Source: Haliclystus octoradiatus (Eukaryota; Cnidaria; Staurozoa; Stauromedusae; Haliclystidae). From it: a DNA stretch of 64,000 nt. Within the stretch, counting starts at the first letter, position 1. Every line of letters starts with the position of its first letter. Below, one piece after another: positions 59,401 to 64,000 of this stretch. The stretch spans positions 37,981,171 through 38,045,170 of the forward strand of contig OU744447.1 in assembly GCA_916610825.1 (NCBI GenBank), in the 5' to 3' direction. The translations under genes and the position numbers were made by a program. The notes under the pieces are model-generated. The model made no database searches, was not told the origin of the DNA, and worked only from the letters and a program-made list of their open reading frames with translations.

Positions 59401-59649
59401 ACCAACAATAGGATGCGATGAAACATTTCACCTCGACACCACATAATATAATGAAAATGATATCAGGACATAATTTCACATTTAAACTAGGCTTCATTTT
59501 ATGTGTGTATTATCCGTAAAGACAAAACATTGATATGCACTTTCATAGTATTGCAAAGTCTTGATTTCTTGAAAAAAAACACTCTGACACCTTAAACTTA
59601 AACGTAAAATGTAAACTTGAAGGTTTCCTGAATAAATGATGATGATGAT

Positions 59650-61035
59650 GATGACACCGCAACTTGTAGATTTTATTTTGTACTAAATAGAGTTATATCT
59701 ATATAGAACCAAAAGTAAGAGGTGCACATGGATGATTTTCAGATATATTGCACACAAAGACATATACTATCATTAAATGGAACATTCATCTTCGTTTGTT
59801 TCAATTATATCCTAAAATTTATTGTGTTTTCATATCATACATGAAAAGTCTTGATTTTCACTTGCACCGCAGATGACAGATTTTGTACTATACTCAAAAT
59901 TTCTATCAATAGATCCAAAAGTAAGAGGTATGCGTGGATGATTTTCAGATATATTGCACAAAAAGACATATACTATCATTAAATGGAATATTCGTCTTCG
60001 TTTTTTTCAAATTATATCCAAAAATTTATTGTGTTTTCATATCATACATGAAAAGTCTTGATTTTCACTTACACCGCAAATGACAGATTTCGTACTATAC
60101 TCAAAATTTATAGCGATAGACCCAAAAGTAAGAGGTACACATGGATGATTTTCAGATATATTGCACGAAAAGACATATACTATCATTAAATGGAACATTC
60201 AACTTCATTTGTTTCAATTATATCCTAAAATATTTTGTGCTTCCATAATATACATGAAAAGTCTGATTTTCACAAACACCGTAGATGACAGATTTCGTAC
60301 TATACTCAAAATTTGTATCAATAGACTCCAAAAGTAAGAGGTACACGTGGATGATTTTCAGATATATTGCACTAAAAAGACATATACTATCATTAAATGG
60401 AACATTCCTCTTCGTTTATTTCAATTATATCCTAACCTTTATTGTGTTTTCATATCATACATGAAAAGTCTTGATTTTCACTTACACCGCAAATGACAGA
60501 TTTCGTACTATACTCAAAATTTGTATCAATAGATCCAAAAGTAAGAGGTACACGTGGATGATTTTCAGATATATTGCGCAAAAAGACATATACTATCATT
60601 AAATGGAACATTCCTCTTCGTTTGTTTCAATTATATCATAAAATTTTATGTGTTTTCATATCATACATGAAAAGTCTTGATTTTCACTTACACCGCAAAT
60701 GACAGATTTCGTACTGTACTCAAAATTTCTATCAATAGATCCAAAAGTAAGAGGTACACGTGGATGATTTTCAGATATATTGCGCAAAAAGACATATACT
60801 ATCATTAAATGGAACATTCCTCTTCGTTTGTTTCAATTATATCATAAAATTTATTGTGTTTTCATATCATACATGAAAAGTCTTGATTTTCACTTACACT
60901 GCAAATGACAGATTTTGTACTATACTCAAAATTTGTCTCAATAGATCCAAAAGTAAGAGGTACACGTGGATGATTTTCAGATATATTGCACAAAAAGACA
61001 TATACTATCATTAAATGGAACATTCAACTTCATTT
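59650..61035. repeat. Satellite, seven copies of a 206-bp unit
   Basis: The landmark caccgcaaatgacag (or variant) recurs near 59655, 59865, 60072, 60276, 60485, 60691 and 60897, followed each time by ccaaaagtaagaggtacac, atggatgattttcagata and agacatatactatcattaaa. It is preceded by a short LINE-like (atg)n tail at 59626-59654. No coding frame. Confidence 0.92.
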
Positions 61036-61766
61036 GCCAAGTTAGGGTATAAAAACACAAAAGAACAAACCAGCAGTAAGGAAAAACGGCTGCGAAAATG
61101 TTTAAAAAAGAAAGAAGAGTGATGAGAATTATGTAATATTTATTGCTTGTCCTGCCGATTTGACCAACCATCTGCTTAATCTATAAGAATAGTTAAAGAA
61201 ATTAACATGTTGTAGCTGGCAGAAATCTCCAATATTTGATCCTCGCGGACTATGATATAGAAAGGCTAGTTCATGGGAAGGAACGTACACATTGTATTCA
61301 CTCGTTGTTTTCCATCATCAAAATCGCTCGCACAGCCTAGCTTGTCCACTTTGTGATTGGTCACACTCGTGAATGAATTCCTTACAACCCGCTTCCCAAG
61401 AAGTAATCTTTATATGTATCTACTTAAAAATCACGAGTTTACTCCGTTACTCTGAGTTTCACGTAAACACTCCGAATACACTTTCTTGAGAGCCTATTTA
61501 CGTGAAACTCAGAGAGATGAATCTTTGATGTACTATATATATTTCTGATTAAAATTGTAAACTTTGTGTAATTAAAATGTGCTCCGTCTATACAATCACT
61601 CAATACCAAAAAGCTATGGTACATGATAAAAATCTAAAACCTCAAAATGTTATTATGAAACAAAGAGAATATACGTTAAATAAATCAGTGAATAGTTAAA
61701 AAATGAATTTAATAATGATGATTTACTTGAGAGAAGATAATTGTTTTTATTAAATCAATGGCTGCA
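61036..61766. other. Intergenic, with one hairpin
   Basis: An 18-bp perfect hairpin (ctctgagtttcacgtaaa at 61450-61467, complement at 61497-61514) is the only structure seen. The rest is AT-rich and the short ORFs are unconvincing. Confidence 0.6.
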
Positions 61767-62952
61767 TTAGATGCAGTTGTTGTTTTGTTCACACAATTTC
61801 ACAAACATTTCAAAGGATGTTTTACCAAAGTTGGTCCATTCAGTTGTATTCTCGAGGTCTGTTTTGTACCAGAATGAGTAAATCGAACCTTGAACCAAAT
61901 AAAAGCATCTAGAAGTGGCTAAATAAGACGTTTTCACACCATCACCTTCAAATTGATTAAAATCATTATGCTTTACGATAACATCGCCACGGAAATCTTT
62001 CACAAGAATCATCTGACTTGGATGTTTGCCACCACTCCAGTAACATCCGAATGGCATAAAAATTGGGAGACTGCACCCTAATCCACCGTTCAGATGAATT
62101 AATTTGATATTGTATAACCCAGTTGGTAGTTGAAAAGTAAACATTCCTGGTTTCTCGTATCTTGATTCAACGTTGATAGGAGATGGAGTTGCCTTCACGA
62201 AGTCTGAAACAAGATACATACACTTGTCTGATTAACACAGCTTTTCACACACTACATTTTTGAATTATTGTATAGATATTGCGCAAGATATTATAACATA
62301 AAATAACATTTGTAATAATTGCCAATACTAAAGAGAACAAAATTAATCATACATTTGTGAATTTAAATTAAATGGAAACACCGAAGCACTGCTTGTGATA
62401 TGAAAATCCGCTTAGTGAGGATTGTTAAGAGGATATATTTCCAACTCTTTCTATGGGTTTCTAGTTTCAGCATAACCACAGTAACCAGATGAATCACAAA
62501 TACAGAACCGCAAAAGCATAGCTACTCACTTTCGACTTTTTCATAATAAATGGAATCTTCTTTCTTGATCAAAACTCCTTCTCCTACAAGATCTTTATTA
62601 ACTTTCTTATCAAATACTTGACATGCTACATTTCTGTGATTAACACCAACAACATTCATTGACTTAGCTTTCGCTTCTGCAGTAAATTTCATTGAACAAT
62701 GTCCAATCGACGTGTTTAAATAATGTTGAAAAGGCTTTCCAGTGAAGAACTTTCCTTCCTTCGCTCCAAGATATTCACCATCTGTCTTCTGGTAGGGAAA
62801 CCTTTACATGATTCCAGATAAACCAGAACTGAAAAAAACATCACTTTCAGCATCAAATCCGTTTTGTGTCCTTTCATGTTGCTTGATGGATAGAAGTAAA
62901 ATAATGCCATTTTCCAAACACACAATCTGCTATAGAAATAGATCAGCAACAT
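61767..62952 (-). CDS. Putative secreted cysteine-containing protein (minus copy)
   Basis: Exon 2 is 62203-61767: NFVKATPSPINVESRYEKPG, then GLYNIKLIHLNGGLGC, MPFGCYWSGG, DFRGDVIVKHND, TSYLATSRCFYLVQGSIYSF and KLCEQNNNCI, stop. Exon 1 (about 62800-62530) gives KTDGEYLGAKEGKFFTGKPF, SIGHCSMKFTAEAKAKSMNV and EGVLIKKEDSIYYEKVE, joining exon 2 in phase. A good signal peptide (MLKVMFFSVLVYLESCKG) lies just upstream at about 62850 but in another frame, so there is either a missed junction or a one-base error. Five cysteines in exon 2 are shared with the plus copy. The alternation of beta-like strands might suit a C1q/TNF-type jelly roll, but this is not established. AATAAA follows the stop closely. 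Confidence 0.6.
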
Positions 62953-63464
62953 AAAGCGGTTATTTCAGAATAATTGCCTATTCATAATAGTACAGTATAA
63001 TTGAAACCCATTACAGTCGGAATTTTCATCAAAATTCAATCATTGACTGTCACGTGTTTTCAAACAAGAATGTTCGATTATTTTCTCATTAATTCATGTT
63101 AACATTACACTTTGCAAATATATCTCTTTTACTCAATACATATATGTTATCTTTCTTTTGAGATTTGACAGTTTGAAGTTGTCCAATATGTCCTTTTACA
63201 ACAATCCAATAGCTCAAAAGACACCAGCACATATAGTTTCCAACAGCCATTCAAGCTGCTATTTCTATGACATAAAATTAGAGCCCCAACTAAACAATCA
63301 CTAAACAATAACTAAAACATCATCGGCATTATTTAAACTCCGTATATATCTACTTTGCCTTTGATATTGAACGTAGCTTTTGACGTTCATTCTATACATA
63401 AATCATAAAGGGGATGCAAAAAAGATGTAATGTTAATCAGACAAGTGTATGTATTTTGTTTTAG
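62953..63464. other. Spacer between the head-to-head pair
   Basis: AT-rich. No relative of the minus-copy exon 1 is seen here. Homology to the minus copy starts only near 63432 (ttaatcagacaagtgtatgt), about 30 bp before the plus exon. Confidence 0.6.
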
Positions 63465-63904
63465 ACTTTTTGAAGGGAACTCCATCTCCTATCACCGTTG
63501 AATCGAGAGATGAGAAACCAGGAACTTTTATTTTCTATTTACAAACTGGATTATACAAAATCGAATTAAATCATTTGAGCGGTGGATTAAGGTGCAGTGA
63601 GCCAATTGATATGATGCCATTTGGATGTTACTGGGCTGGTGGAATAAGTGCAAGTCAAATGATTCTTGTGAAAGGCTTTCGTGGTGATGTTTTCGTAAAA
63701 AAAAATGATTTTGATGAATTTGAAGGAGATGGTATGAAAACGTCTTATTTAGCCACTTCTAGATGCTTTTATTTGGTTCAGGGTTCGATTTACTCATTCT
63801 GGTACCGACAAGACTTCCATAATCTTACCGAATTTGACAACATTGGTGAAACATCATTTGAAATGTTTGTGAAATTGTGCGAACAAAACAATAACTGCAT
63901 CTAA
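63465..63904 (+). CDS. Putative secreted cysteine-containing protein, terminal exon (plus copy)
   Basis: Starts after ttttag, in the same phase as exon 2 of the minus copy. It reads NFLKGTPSPITVESRDEKPG, GLYKIELNHLSGGLRC, MMPFGCYWAGG, GFRGDVFVKKNDFDEFEGDG, TSYLATSRCFYLVQGSIYSF and KLCEQNNNCI, stop. It is one codon longer than the inverted copy. Despite many base differences the frame, the five cysteines and the C-terminal block are unchanged, which suggests constraint. The 3' flank is also homologous (taatgcagcc, tttaataaaaacaat). No first exon is recognisable upstream, so it may be an orphan exon or use a dissimilar first exon. Confidence 0.6.
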
Positions 63905-64000
63905 TGCAGCCCTTTTAATTTAATAAAAACAATGATCTTCTCACAAGTAAACCATTATTATTTAATTCATTTTTTAACTCTTCTCTGACATATCTAACAT

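Overview
This is eukaryotic, intron-rich, AT-rich DNA from a metazoan, most likely an aquatic invertebrate. Coding sequence is split into many short exons with GT-AG junctions. The spaces between are crowded with MITEs, tRNA-type SINE pieces, LINE 3' ends with (ATG)n or (TTA)n tails, foldbacks and tandem repeats. The phylum cannot be settled from this window. There is no operon, CRISPR array or prokaryotic signal.

Left part (1-19270): a tandem duplication of about 11.9 kb. Unit B (7378-19270) is complete; unit A (1-7377) is the right-hand part of the preceding copy. Each copy carries the 3' end of TMTC2 (+ strand, TPR-rich O-mannosyltransferase family) facing the 3' end of TUBGCP2 (- strand, gamma-tubulin complex protein 2). 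Unit B holds 12 TMTC2 exons without the membrane-spanning N-terminus. Unit A shows the last two TMTC2 exons and five orphaned TUBGCP2 3' exons.

Middle (15496-40867): TUBGCP2, read right to left. I placed 31 coding exons whose phases join to 874 codons plus stop, from an MSEF... start to the conserved SRLDYNGFY-type end. One exon (26) contains a TAA in the only frame that fits. The introns are full of repeats, including a near-perfect hairpin with arms of about 80 bp.

Right-middle (42603-52107): the last exon of a synaptotagmin-type C2B gene (- strand), a 200-base assembly gap, then a nest of transposons. A long-armed foldback was split by a 4.6-kb TIR element (exact 7-bp target duplication, decayed gene inside) and by a 3.6-kb hAT-like element (exact 8-bp target duplication) carrying two mirror-image arrays of an 18-bp box.

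Right end (52108-64000): mostly non-coding repeats, one possible terminal exon (54252-54374), an array of about 202-bp units each with branch-point, acceptor and donor signals, a seven-copy 206-bp satellite, and a head-to-head pair of genes or gene fragments for an unrecognised cysteine-containing, probably secreted protein (61767-62203 minus; 63465-63904 plus).
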